Of a stretch of 64,000 nt of DNA, positions 28,601 to 34,791 are shown piece by piece (position 1 is the stretch's first letter; each line of letters opens with the position of its first letter). The stretch spans positions 5,638-69,637 of the forward strand of contig JAZKXZ010000007.1 in the NCBI GenBank assembly GCA_045611845.1, in the 5' to 3' direction. Made by a program: the position numbers and the translations under genes. The notes beneath the pieces are model-generated. The model made no database searches. It worked only from the letters and a program-made list of their open reading frames with translations, and had not been told where the DNA came from. The DNA is from Enterocola sp045611845 (GTDB lineage Bacteria; Bacteroidota; Bacteroidia; Bacteroidales; Paludibacteraceae).

Positions 28601-28716
28601 AGATACAACGTCGTATTAGCTGGAATATTTTCTGCTAAAGCACTAGAGGTGAAGCCCAAGAACATAAAGAGCAACAATAACACTCTAAAAAATTTAATGT
28701 TAAATGATTTTTTCAT
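19630..28716 (-). CDS. Giant Ig-repeat surface adhesin, T9SS type B-like sorting domain (3028 aa)
   Basis: This is the largest gene in the window. A signal peptide (to about residue 28) is followed by a starch-binding-like module (about 30-140: TLYLDAGDWNKDGAGFAAYFF). A jelly-roll-like module follows at about 290-510 (GYYAVLANPFYAGCGE, DHTEGDTNGGMLFYN, GNDLLLDDVTFSVC). About 2400 residues of Ig-like, DUF11-like and SprB-like repeats come next. One repeat type has the pattern ICKG...NPxSxxTYxLxxVxDxxGC; another has (L/V)TC...GxYxVxVTxENGC. Both place a Cys near the start and the end, suggesting one disulfide per repeat. The last 80 residues are the sorting domain (AFTPHNGNGKNDSFADG to KKGTIEIVKVD). 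The plan resembles the Flavobacterium motility adhesin SprB, but the sequence alone does not show gliding. Confidence 0.88.
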   Translation of the reverse strand: MKKSFNIKFFRVLLLLFMFLGFTSSALAENIPANTTLYLDAGDWNKDGAGFAAYFFENGEEWVSMTQVSGNIFKVTSPNKSYPKIIFVRMNAANQIGWDKMWNQTNDITDYTSGKNLCTITNHWDGKASWSWSAYSGEDTGGDSGGSSVVLPTEKGACQKIEIYSKDNYNLYVFNSGGHVGYEWGSTQKGESTTYNGSSYYKWTICDKDEVQIIFQNGDRTKQSGDSPVLYGGYVYVFDGQYVSDSRPVPTPDSFEEVDCSTTGTCYNSGGSTGEDDGQDSYLEALQCDASNTRIIFTEDFGTFSDVKDRTSYSKSGTGFTAKVPTSSYTAMTTSCTAIKDPGYYAVLANPFYAGCGEQTQGDTHACECNDSQWYQNIQDHTEGDTNGGMLFYNCRDGKSQTDILYESTVDVCQNTFINFSAYIASATASGRGCDVKAKVRFILYDATSNEELSRYTTDYIPLEEGKWEKIAVMFNSKSASNVTLRLLNLAAEGCGNDLLLDDVTFSVCTPKANLVCSNGTEECTLLPGQKETLTASIISGVMENPYYLWQYQSNKAGWMPIGQPEVNKTELEVIPEANPTLYRVIIANTAEEAINIAGQGNPSACGMYAITNTVTANVTNLGLISNLSDGSICADGVDKNTLTLKVTNPLNVAVTGVKVAVEIPEGVTAYNAGTTTVFTGFAEFDLAANGSKTLTLDLKSTAAITASQIKSIKSYIAKTFDLTWDDSESALVKVSSDITVNPIPTAKFAVASENICKGSTTTGTNVIISNGSPNYTLTIGETNYTATTSPYLFAVNPTSTTTYTLTKVMDAKGCYSTPTSNNTVTVNVEEIKFTTHPASTSVCVGAGATFSVVASGVDKYQWQVSSDNSNWNNISGATASTYTISATTANDNNKYYRVVVCKDGGKCEQQESNSAMLTVKTTVAPSVGTYNECAKDGQIQLSTLATGTSLKFYSDAALTNQVTTFSASEVVTGKKYYATQTINGCTSAATEISVTVKGVPTLNSVSTDKNAICKGESNAELTYSISGGLAPYTLYIDRTEAGTTTTVNPSVSATGTYPVNPSSDATYEFTKVVDANGCESTSNKKVSIDVQEINVIANISDDNVCADKTKTFTVNASGDNLNYKWYESTDGGISFAQVGTNLATYTTGSFSMGDQKQYKVEVYQNPEVCKAVEGFANITVQDCSGFEITYNAETSAEVCKGDNIKLKVTLKNNSSENATNVEVVLTDIADQRQVSRNPSSGSSYTHSTGIWAIPSLASGATATLTLEIEGTNVVKDLVSKAYVIKSGTTTYTEATTKAFASKKITVKDITAAPTLIPETYKGCPEEDMLNLNTQVSSDATNLKFYTTETGTEPVTQANKNTVGTTTYWVSNTKAGECESPRTRLDIVVYPQPTAVLSGDATICKSESANLSIQLTGKANYIITLSNGDVKQGVSGNTAQMTVSPEVTTTYTIRSVIDGNGCEATTSGSAKVTVNEKPVIEFTENPLPEYCAGVEYTLPAPTVDNKGANITESGWYLAGDKLTNNKIKFTTEDNAKSLVYKAKNTCGETTATFVASLNVADCADLTLTYSLDKSSYCKGDDAVLTATLYNGSALDLDNVVVKQSWEEKQSSPLSQVSKGTYTNNIWSIGKLTQGETVTLTISFKVEEAEVFEIYVSAANGETYTFDNSVEKSTAQLVVKSYSDNVTVDNYAKCPINANSFLITDLVTSDKNDLKVWTKNAATGLYEKLDEVPTIDPKQTLSATTYYITNTERGKCESTTPTAVTVEVFPQPTATLSGDATICNGLSDNIHIELTGEPSYTVILSDGTSKELSSSSDITVNPTTTTTYSLTEVKDGNGCYATLSGNATVTVNDKPVITLSRVDLDDFCPGDVLTLPANVEVEDNGATITSQGWLLNGVSTTSPIELNASHNNAVIKYTATNECGAATAVEYATIVVKEVSGNVVARDYIACPVDNTEFPITNLVTSNKDGLKVMGKNDAGEYYDLTSVPMVNPSVQTASTTYYITNIENGKCESTTPTPVTVEVYKPVTASISAPKEVCYGNNSAVEISLDGVAPYVVVYNNGTSDVTLDNITTSTVTINDALYTTTTYSLVSVTDDNGCEAPISSGDKATINVNELPTIASVEIEDDDDYICQGTTTNLIVTFTGNAPFTFTINGTQYTSNDNEFEMEISQAGRYVVENLVDAKCSSAADSQASATLYVEAIPELNVTPASVLLNCNLPKTTISASGAYTYSWTDDKQSAPKSGSELEVKQTGSETTYTVVGTSEHGCVSESVSVTVTENFVKPYAEIVIRQLDDNGAQEEVKELNCTHSRIVLDADITQTQETIVKYEWSTLSENNSTGVTAPGVYTLTVTGENGCTYTTDFEVTQNVTKPELTIENYVIDPETGNQVSTSTLTCADTEITLSVESQNANATEGVEFKWYNTQEFDTVEPLAIGNTLDINAPAEYIVVAKGGNGCRVFKTFDITEDKENPNVEISASSDIITCSVPEVELTATSGVSVSYEWNDTNKTTSATLNVEEGGVYEVLVTAENGCTNTDSYTVTQRTDLPVVEITPSEEKVTCKPNTLTASGAKTYTWSTEEAKDAIEVTTGGTYTVYGKNEYGCVGEAEITLEEDKLAPSIKLTADTTWVTCRREKAVLTAEVINAEDTRTYSYAWAQNNVVSNVTKSTFNAKVEATYKVTITDETNACKAEKTINIKENKQNPLIDIKSLPSVCLPATVDLKDAVGPNTKADEVKYFADATLTQQLTDTNIEAAENAVYYVVGYEIDNNGCVGDPIAIPVVLKPSTSKPVVENYDECAEVGTKTLSSLVKSDKTKLVFFEDETSEAPIADLFSTSAENTTTTYWVSNTKTGACESERVAIEVKIAGYIDFSVEASQTRLPAGQEVTITVTPLSDTPVDEYVWYRGDEVVQATDELELTEQLYLNEKYIVQAVGRCNSPKKEVDVEAIWPTAFTPHNGNGKNDSFADGMNIIVFNRFYTKIYEGPDGWDGSINGAMNDGKETAVPGVYYYSVQLPNGQVKKGTIEIVKVD

Positions 28717-28773
28717 AATATTTGATTTTTACTTGTTTTCCTATTTTTAGTTAAAACGTTTTCGGTGAAACGT

Positions 28774-28782
28774 ACAAATTTA
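28774..28782 (-). promoter_or_regulatory. -7 box of the 3028-aa gene
   Basis: The minus strand reads TAAATTTGT, matching TAnnTTTG, 57 nt before the ATG. Confidence 0.55.
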
Positions 28783-28901
28783 GTTTTATTTTTCCAAAAG
28801 TTCAAAAATAGAATACAAATATTGTTAAAAATAGAAGATTTTAGGTGCGAATTGTTAAAAAGTAAACAACAAAACGTGCACATTAAATGGGGAACCATGT
28901 A

Positions 28902-28933
28902 CAAAAAAAGAGGCTGACTTTTACGTCAACCTC
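28902..28933 (-). terminator. Terminator after the exonuclease gene
   Basis: GAGGCTGAC (28910-28918) pairs with GTCAACCTC (28925-28933), with one G-U pair, and on the minus strand is followed by TTTTTTT. It ends the gldFG-dnaN-exonuclease run of genes. Confidence 0.8.
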
Positions 28934-28940
28934 TCGTTGC

Positions 28941-29702
28941 TTATCTGTTTTTAAGTTGTATCCTTGTGAAGGCTTGTTTGGTGGTAAGTGGGAAATCCGC
29001 TTGCATAATCCAACCGAAATATCCTGGGTCTGCTTTAAGAACTTCTGCAGCAATTTTTCCTCTATATTTTCCGAAGTTTATTACTTCCTCGCCTTTTTCG
29101 TTATAAACTAAGTGACCTGCAAAGTCAACATTTTTATTGTGAGAAGTAAACTCAGAAAGATATGCCATATCATTTTCAAGATCTGGATATTTATCTAACT
29201 GACCTTTTAACACTTCGTATGTGGCACGAGTATCTGCTAGTGCATTATGTGCGTTTGTTAAATCCTTACCACAATAGAACTTGTATGCTGCCACAAGATT
29301 GCGTTGTTCTTTTTTGAAGAAAATAGTTTGCACATCTATCTTTTTGCAGCGAGAAAGGTCTATATCTGCTCCTACTCTTAAAAACTCTTCTGCTAGCAGT
29401 GGCAAGTCGAACTTATTTGAATTGTAACCTGCTATATCTGAGCCTTTAAAATCTTTTACTAATACACTTGCAAGTTCTCTAAATGTAGGTTTATCGGCTA
29501 CATCTGCATCAGAGATACCATGAATTGCAGTAGTTTCTGCAGGGATAGGCATTTCTGGATTTATCAAAAAGTTCTTTTCTTCTTCTGTGCCATTAGGGTT
29601 TACTTTAATGTAAGCAATTTGCACAATTCTGTCTTTGCACACATCAAGCCCAGTGGTTTCAAGGTCGAAGAATATTATCGGATTTTTTAAATTTAAATTC
29701 AT
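28941..29702 (-). CDS. DEDDh 3'-5' exonuclease (DNA polymerase III epsilon/ExoX-like)
   Basis: The 253-aa exonuclease has the DEDDh motifs: Exo I IIFFDLETTGLD (residues 9-20), Exo II around GYNSNKFDLPLL, and Exo III HNALADTRATYEV. The C-terminal 50 residues (INFGKYRGKIAAEVLKADPG...) match the small domain found at the end of exodeoxyribonuclease X relatives (DUF3820). It is therefore more likely an ExoX-like repair/processing exonuclease than the replicative proofreading subunit, although automatic annotation would probably call it DnaQ. It starts 11 nt after dnaN, which suggests co-transcription with the sliding clamp. Confidence 0.85.
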   Translation of the reverse strand: MNLNLKNPIIFFDLETTGLDVCKDRIVQIAYIKVNPNGTEEEKNFLINPEMPIPAETTAIHGISDADVADKPTFRELASVLVKDFKGSDIAGYNSNKFDLPLLAEEFLRVGADIDLSRCKKIDVQTIFFKKEQRNLVAAYKFYCGKDLTNAHNALADTRATYEVLKGQLDKYPDLENDMAYLSEFTSHNKNVDFAGHLVYNEKGEEVINFGKYRGKIAAEVLKADPGYFGWIMQADFPLTTKQAFTRIQLKNR

Positions 29703-29713
29703 AAAATAACTAA

Positions 29714-30832
29714 TTATACCAGCATTGGGGTAACTAACATTGTAACCTCAGTATTCTCTGCCTGATTTACAGGAAGCACAAGCATTGGTCTTGTTCTATC
29801 GATAAGTTTTAATTCTATTTCAGTAACAGGGCTGATAGCACTTAAAATAGCTAACATTAAGTCTGAACGGATGCCTAGCTCGATGCTATCTACACCATTT
29901 AGGGTACATTCTACATTTTCTTCACCAGAAACTGAATAGTCTAAATCTTGGCTTAGAAGGTGGATATTGTTTGATGTGATAGACATGCGTACAAGGTTTG
30001 TTGCTGAAGAGCAAGCTGCTACACGTGTAAGAGCCACGCGGAATACGTCTGCATTTACAAACACAGAAATAGGCATTTCTCTAGGGATAACAGCTTTATA
30101 GTTTGGATAGTTACCTTCTACTAAACGGCTCACTAATAGATAGTTTGCAGTTTTAAAGTAAATGCTTGATGAATCAAATTTAATATTTAGTTCACCTTTG
30201 TCTTTTGCCAAGAAGTTTTTAAGTGCACCTACACTTCTTGAAGGCCATACAAGACGTTTTGCATCTTCGCTACCTAGGTTGGTGTATTTTACCATAGCAA
30301 GTTTGTGAGCATCTGTTGCTACAAAATATAAACCTTCTGGAGTAACATCCACACAAACACTAATCATAATAGGACGAAGTTCGTCGTTGCTTGCTGCAAA
30401 TAAGGTTTTATTAATACCTTCCATAACAGAATCTGCAGGAAGATTAATTTCTCTAGCATCGTCGGCAAGTCCTCTAGCAGCAGGATATTCAGATGCAGAC
30501 TGACCTATATAGTTGTATTTACCAGCAGAAGATTTAATCTCTAATGAATAGCTACGTTCGTCTATTGTAAACACAAGTGGTTGATTTCCAAATTTTGACA
30601 AGAAGCTAATTTGGCTACCTAAGATAAGGAAACTACCTTCGCCTTCTGGGCTTTCTACTTTCATTGTTGCTGTTAGGGTAATATCACCATCAGAACCTGT
30701 AAGTGAAAGGTTGTCGCCATAAAGGTCGAATTTTACAAAGTTGAATACTGGTGTAATAGGTTTTGAAGACATTACGTGAAGCACTTGTTGTAAGCGCTCT
30801 GAAAACTCTGCTGAAGAAACTGTGAATTTCAT
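29714..30832 (-). CDS. dnaN: DNA polymerase III beta subunit (sliding clamp)
   Basis: The 372-aa protein has the family length and runs from MKFTVSSAEFSERLQQV to a C-terminal MLVTPMLV, the clamp's usual hydrophobic ending. It forms the ring that tethers DNA polymerase and repair enzymes to DNA. The three-domain fold is supported by segments such as DGDITLTATMKV and FVATDAHKLAMVKY. dnaN is not next to dnaA here, so this is not a classical origin region. A -7 box lies in the 62-nt gap behind gldFG, and an exonuclease gene follows. Confidence 0.95.
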   Translation of the reverse strand: MKFTVSSAEFSERLQQVLHVMSSKPITPVFNFVKFDLYGDNLSLTGSDGDITLTATMKVESPEGEGSFLILGSQISFLSKFGNQPLVFTIDERSYSLEIKSSAGKYNYIGQSASEYPAARGLADDAREINLPADSVMEGINKTLFAASNDELRPIMISVCVDVTPEGLYFVATDAHKLAMVKYTNLGSEDAKRLVWPSRSVGALKNFLAKDKGELNIKFDSSSIYFKTANYLLVSRLVEGNYPNYKAVIPREMPISVFVNADVFRVALTRVAACSSATNLVRMSITSNNIHLLSQDLDYSVSGEENVECTLNGVDSIELGIRSDLMLAILSAISPVTEIELKLIDRTRPMLVLPVNQAENTEVTMLVTPMLV

Positions 30833-30865
30833 ATATAGTTAGGTTAAACATTTATTTATTAAAGT

Positions 30866-30874
30866 ACAAAAATA
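30866..30874 (-). promoter_or_regulatory. -7 box in front of dnaN
   Basis: The minus strand reads TATTTTTGT, matching TAnnTTTG, 33 nt before the dnaN ATG. It would allow dnaN and the exonuclease to be transcribed independently of gldFG. Confidence 0.5.
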
Positions 30875-30894
30875 TATTTTTTAATGATAATTTC

Positions 30895-33264
30895 CTATTT
30901 CGTATTTTGATTTTTACGAACAAATTGAAAGATTAGAGAAATAATTATCAACAATAAAACTGGTACTGTCATACAGAACCACTTCCAAAAGTCTCCATTT
31001 TTAGCAACTTTTTCTTTATCTAATATGCGAAGACTTATTTTTTTATTTCTTAGCTGCATCCAGTCGCCATCGTCTGCTAAATAATTTACTGCATTTAGCA
31101 TAAAATCGTTATTGCCAAACTGCATCTTCATATATTTATCGTAGCCAAGAGGAAGTGGCTCATAACCAGAGGCAAAACCTTGCAAAGAATTTAGTGCAAT
31201 AGAGCCATCTGCCACCATTATCATTTTGGTATTTTCGCTTTGCTTTATTGGTTTCACACCTGCAGTAACAACACCTTCTGGAGCAAGTCTATTGGCATAA
31301 ACAGACTTAAATTTACCTTCAAGTAGCACTGCCACTGGCATATACGAATATGCAAAATAAGGCGACTCTGGAGAAAGATTTACAATATCTGCCGAAAGCT
31401 GCATTGGTGCTTTTTCTAGAGCTGTTTTAGACGAAGAACAAAGTAATACTGTGCCACTCACAGAGTCGTTCTCTCCTACCTTTTCCACGTATGAAGAAAA
31501 CTCAGCCTTCACTGGCGCTATATTTCTTGTTATTGCATGACTTGGCAGAGTCATAAGAAGCGGAGAATAGTACCAAGGCATTGGTGCAAAGTTTGGTTCT
31601 TGTCCTTCCAAAGATGTATTAATTGGCACTGTGGCACATTGAATATCAAGCAGCATCATTGGCTGTATGCGCACTCCGTATGTAAAGAGTTGGTCCGTTA
31701 AGTTTAAATCGTTTGGCTTGCCTACTTCACCATTTGTTGCCACACCATCCACAAGCCAAATTACTCTACCGCCTCGCATAATATATTGGTCTAAAATATA
31801 TTTATCAGACTCTGAAAAGGCTGTTTGAGGTTCGGCAATAATTACTACTTTATAATCGTTTAATATATTAGGATCGCTACCCAACACTCCTCTATCTACC
31901 TGATAGTAACGAGAAAGACTTTCTGTTAAACTATACACAAAATGTTCTTCCGCCTCGCCATGACCCTCTAAGAACGCCACTTTTACTACCTCTTTCTGAG
32001 TTAAAATGCGTAAGGCATCTGTAAAAGCATATTCAAGATTTTCGATAGAAGAATTTAGATTTTCGTCGCCAGAGCGACCAGCAATATTTTGCAGCAGAGG
32101 TACTGTAATTGTATCTCCTGCATGGGAAAACACTGCCCATGGGAAGATTACTTTCTGAAGGGTATTTCCGTTGTTGTCATAGTCGTGAACCATGGTTGGC
32201 TGCAGACCTTTTCTCTGCATTTTTGCCATGATTTGATTTCTAGTTTTTTCCGATGTAGCTTCTTTTAATGGGTCTGTAAACTTCACATTCAGACCTACAG
32301 AAGCATATCTATCCATTTCGTCTAGCAAGTATGCTACAGATTTTTTAAGTCTTAAAAAGCCCACATTCATATCACCATCGAGATACACATCTACCTTCAC
32401 TCCGTTTTCCTGATTTTCAAGCAGATTTTTTGTGCTTTCTGATATACTATGACGTTTTTCAGCTGTTAAATCTAGTCTTAAAACCACATTAGATACAAGT
32501 AGATTTGTCATTATTAGTGCCAACGATACACCTAGCAATCGCAAAGAAAATCTTTTTCTAAATGTGATTAAAAGGAAGAATTGACTAATGGTAATGAAGT
32601 ACCAAATATCAGAAAAATCTATCACCCCACGGCTCATAGAATCGTAGTGATAAGCTATGCCCATAGAGGAAATAAAATCCTTAACATTTACGTTTGTTGG
32701 GATAAAAGAAAGCATTTCAAATCCGTAATAGAATACGAAACATAAAAATGCTGAGCCCACAAATGATATAATAGGATTATCTGATAGCGACGAGAAAAAT
32801 ACACCTATTGCAGTGTAAAGACATGCTAAAAATATAAGTCCTATAAACGACCCAAAAAAGCCTCCGAGGTCGATATTTGCAAATGGAGTGCCTAGATAAC
32901 AAACTGCTAATAAATAGAATAAAGTAAAAAATAAACTTATAAGGGCTATTATTAGCGAAGCTAAATATTTAGAAACTACTATGCTATAAGGATGTATAGG
33001 ACGTGTGCGAAGAATTTCTACAGTGCCAAGCCTATATTCGTCGGAAAATGTTCGCATTGTGATGGCTGGTATTAGGAATAAAAACAGCCATGGAGCTAAG
33101 GTAAACAAACCATCTAAATTGGCGTACCCACCCCATAAAACATTATTTTCTCCTGGAATAAGCCACAAAAACGATGCAGTAAGAAGTAAATATACTGCTA
33201 TAACTATTGGTCCAGTAAGTGTAGAAAAAAACGAACGTAATTCTTTCTCTAATACAGCAAACAT
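30895..33264 (-). CDS. gldG: GldF-GldG fusion, gliding-type ABC transporter permease plus auxiliary subunit
   Basis: One 789-aa protein covers what are two proteins in Flavobacterium. Residues 1 to about 245 match GldF, an ABC-2 permease with six membrane segments (MFAVLEKELRSFFSTLTGP..., TMRTFSDEYRLGTVEILRTRP). The rest matches GldG: a membrane segment, LDLTAEKRHSISESTKNLL, a large extracytoplasmic ABC-auxiliary domain, and a last membrane helix before RKNQNTK. In Flavobacterium, GldA, GldF and GldG form an ABC transporter needed for gliding; many non-gliding Bacteroidetes keep homologues of unknown substrate. No gldA ATPase is in this window. I chose ATG 33264. The frame extends to a TTG at 33321, but that lies inside the -7 box. 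Confidence 0.85.
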   Translation of the reverse strand: MFAVLEKELRSFFSTLTGPIVIAVYLLLTASFLWLIPGENNVLWGGYANLDGLFTLAPWLFLFLIPAITMRTFSDEYRLGTVEILRTRPIHPYSIVVSKYLASLIIALISLFFTLFYLLAVCYLGTPFANIDLGGFFGSFIGLIFLACLYTAIGVFFSSLSDNPIISFVGSAFLCFVFYYGFEMLSFIPTNVNVKDFISSMGIAYHYDSMSRGVIDFSDIWYFITISQFFLLITFRKRFSLRLLGVSLALIMTNLLVSNVVLRLDLTAEKRHSISESTKNLLENQENGVKVDVYLDGDMNVGFLRLKKSVAYLLDEMDRYASVGLNVKFTDPLKEATSEKTRNQIMAKMQRKGLQPTMVHDYDNNGNTLQKVIFPWAVFSHAGDTITVPLLQNIAGRSGDENLNSSIENLEYAFTDALRILTQKEVVKVAFLEGHGEAEEHFVYSLTESLSRYYQVDRGVLGSDPNILNDYKVVIIAEPQTAFSESDKYILDQYIMRGGRVIWLVDGVATNGEVGKPNDLNLTDQLFTYGVRIQPMMLLDIQCATVPINTSLEGQEPNFAPMPWYYSPLLMTLPSHAITRNIAPVKAEFSSYVEKVGENDSVSGTVLLCSSSKTALEKAPMQLSADIVNLSPESPYFAYSYMPVAVLLEGKFKSVYANRLAPEGVVTAGVKPIKQSENTKMIMVADGSIALNSLQGFASGYEPLPLGYDKYMKMQFGNNDFMLNAVNYLADDGDWMQLRNKKISLRILDKEKVAKNGDFWKWFCMTVPVLLLIIISLIFQFVRKNQNTK

Positions 33265-33317
33265 CTGCGTCTTGTTTATTAATTTGTTATTGCTTGCAAT
33301 TTCTTTGCAAACGAAAG

Positions 33318-33326
33318 GCAAATATA
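33318..33326 (-). promoter_or_regulatory. -7 box of gldFG
   Basis: The minus strand reads TATATTTGC. It overlaps the alternative TTG start of gldFG, which argues for the downstream ATG. It is 34 bp from the divergent -7 box at 33360-33368. Confidence 0.6.
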
Positions 33327-33359
33327 AGAAAAAAGTTAGAAGTTTTTGCTTATTTTCAC

Positions 33360-33368
33360 TATATTTGT
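33360..33368 (+). promoter_or_regulatory. -7 box of the PagL-like gene
   Basis: TATATTTGT lies 15 nt before the ATG at 33384, implying a very short leader. It is divergent with the gldFG promoter. Confidence 0.6.
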
Positions 33369-33383
33369 AGTGATTTTTGTTTT

Positions 33384-34730
33384 ATGAGAAGATACCTATT
33401 ATATATACTACTAGTTTTATCTACAGTGGCAAATGCTACAGAAGATAAAAGTTTTACTGCATATAAAGTGAAGGGACAATTCATTGGCGGATGGATTTAT
33501 CCTCACGATGCTAGTATTATAAAACCACTTACAAAAGGCCCTGTGCTTGGTGGCGAACTTGCCTTTGAACTTGCTTCTGATGGCAGTAAGCAGTGGCACA
33601 AAAACTTCAATATGCCAGATTTAGGTTTTGCCCTGCAAGTGCTCGACCTTGGCAACCCTGAAATTACAGGTCAAATGATTTCACTTTATCCATACATTAA
33701 TATACCTATGGTGAATAGTGAAAAAATACGTTTTAACGCCAAAATGGGTATGGGTGCTGCATTTTGCACCAAACCTTGCGACCTTGAGGCTGCCATAGCC
33801 GACCCTCGCGCCATAAAACAAAAAGCAGCAGATTATAACTTTGCCATAGGCGGCGTGTTCAACTTTGCCATTTCGGCAGGCCTAAACATTGAAGTACCTG
33901 TACACAAGAACGTTAGCCTTACAGCCGATGTGATGTTCAACCACTTTTCTAGTGCTAGCACGAGCCAACCAAACAGCGGGTTTAATATGTTCAATGGTTA
34001 TCTTGGGGTGAAATACTTAATTAATGAGTTAGGAGTTAGGAGTGAGGAGTTAGGAGTTAAAGATTTTGCGGTCACAGAGCCTGCTGGCGTACTGATGACC
34101 GAAGGGAATAATTCGAGCGATTTGAAGAATGAAGAATTAAAGTTTAAGCGTTGGAGCGGTGAAGTGATTTTGAGCGGTGGTTTTAAGAAACTATATTATA
34201 AAGACGACAAATATTTTGGCACTGCGAGTTTAAATCTTGAAGGTTATTATCACACTTGTCGCCAGCACAGAATTGGTCTTGGGCTAGATTTATTTTACGA
34301 CGGAGCTTACGCTCAAACAGTGGCACAAGATGCCTCTGGCAAATATTATTGGACAAAAGAAAATACTCACTTTGGCAGAACATTCACTCCAAACAACAAT
34401 TTTGAAAACAAACTAAGACTTGGTCTTAATATAGCCAACGAACTAACCATTGGCAAGGTTGGCGTTTTCTTACAAGTTGGCCTTTACCTTTACGACCCTG
34501 TTAAAAACATGGAGCCAGGAGGCGAAATTTTAGAAGCACTTAACAAAGGCGAAACTCCTAAGAAAAAAGGACTATTTTACGCCTACGACATAGACAAAGA
34601 AGACGGTTGGAACTATTTCCGCCTTGGCGTTAAATATCACATTACCAAAGACTTCCTTGTAAACTTAAGTTTCAAAACACATTTACAAAAAGTTGAATTC
34701 CTAGAGCTTGGATTAGGGTATTCATTCTAG
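33384..34730 (+). CDS. PagL-like acyloxyacyl hydrolase / lipid A deacylase family, with repeat-derived insert
   Basis: The 448-aa exported protein (signal peptide MRRYLLYILLVLSTVANA) resembles the Bacteroidetes acyloxyacyl hydrolase family related to lipid A deacylase PagL. FIGGWIYPHDASI, KGPVLGGELAFEL and MFNHFSSASTSQPNSG correspond to family motifs. The H-F-S triplet matches PagL's catalytic His-x-Ser, but the expected Glu is not obvious. A beta-barrel outer-membrane location is likely. After GYLGVKYLI, about 40 residues (NELGVRSEELGVK to NEELKFK) are encoded by a degenerate TTAGGAG heptamer array and a possible piece of the dispersed repeat, and look like a loop insertion between beta strands. 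The second half has more barrel-like strands. ATG 33384 follows a -7 box; the open frame to 33294 upstream is not coding. Confidence 0.65.
   Translation: MRRYLLYILLVLSTVANATEDKSFTAYKVKGQFIGGWIYPHDASIIKPLTKGPVLGGELAFELASDGSKQWHKNFNMPDLGFALQVLDLGNPEITGQMISLYPYINIPMVNSEKIRFNAKMGMGAAFCTKPCDLEAAIADPRAIKQKAADYNFAIGGVFNFAISAGLNIEVPVHKNVSLTADVMFNHFSSASTSQPNSGFNMFNGYLGVKYLINELGVRSEELGVKDFAVTEPAGVLMTEGNNSSDLKNEELKFKRWSGEVILSGGFKKLYYKDDKYFGTASLNLEGYYHTCRQHRIGLGLDLFYDGAYAQTVAQDASGKYYWTKENTHFGRTFTPNNNFENKLRLGLNIANELTIGKVGVFLQVGLYLYDPVKNMEPGGEILEALNKGETPKKKGLFYAYDIDKEDGWNYFRLGVKYHITKDFLVNLSFKTHLQKVEFLELGLGYSF
34022..34058 (+). repeat. In-frame degenerate heptamer array inside the PagL-like gene
   Basis: Units read TAATGAG, TTAGGAG, TTAGGAG, TGAGGAG, TTAGGAG. 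Read in the gene's frame they encode NELGVRSEELGVK. The unit length is not a multiple of three, so gain or loss of one unit would shift the frame. Confidence 0.85.
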
Positions 34731-34768
34731 TTAGGAGTTAGGAGTTAGGAGTTAGGAGTTAGGAGTTA
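34731..34768 (+). repeat. Heptamer array (TTAGGAG)x5 + TTA
   Basis: It starts on the base after the TAG stop of the PagL-like gene and runs 38 bp without a mismatch, ending 23 nt before the TTG start of the next gene. Confidence 0.95.
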
Positions 34769-34791
34769 CAAAACAATAAAACAAATACACC

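Noticed and set aside
29714..30832. dnaN as marker of the replication origin
   Set aside because: No dnaA, gyrB or DnaA-box cluster is seen beside it; Bacteroidetes dnaN is often away from the origin.
33265..33321. TTG start for gldFG adding 19 residues
   Set aside because: The TTG is part of the -7 box TATATTTGC, and MFAVLEKEL is the usual GldF-type start.
34731..34768. TTAGGAG arrays as telomere-like ends or CRISPR
   Set aside because: The unit resembles telomeric TTAGGG only superficially. The arrays are short, internal and between genes. There are no spacers of constant length and no cas genes.
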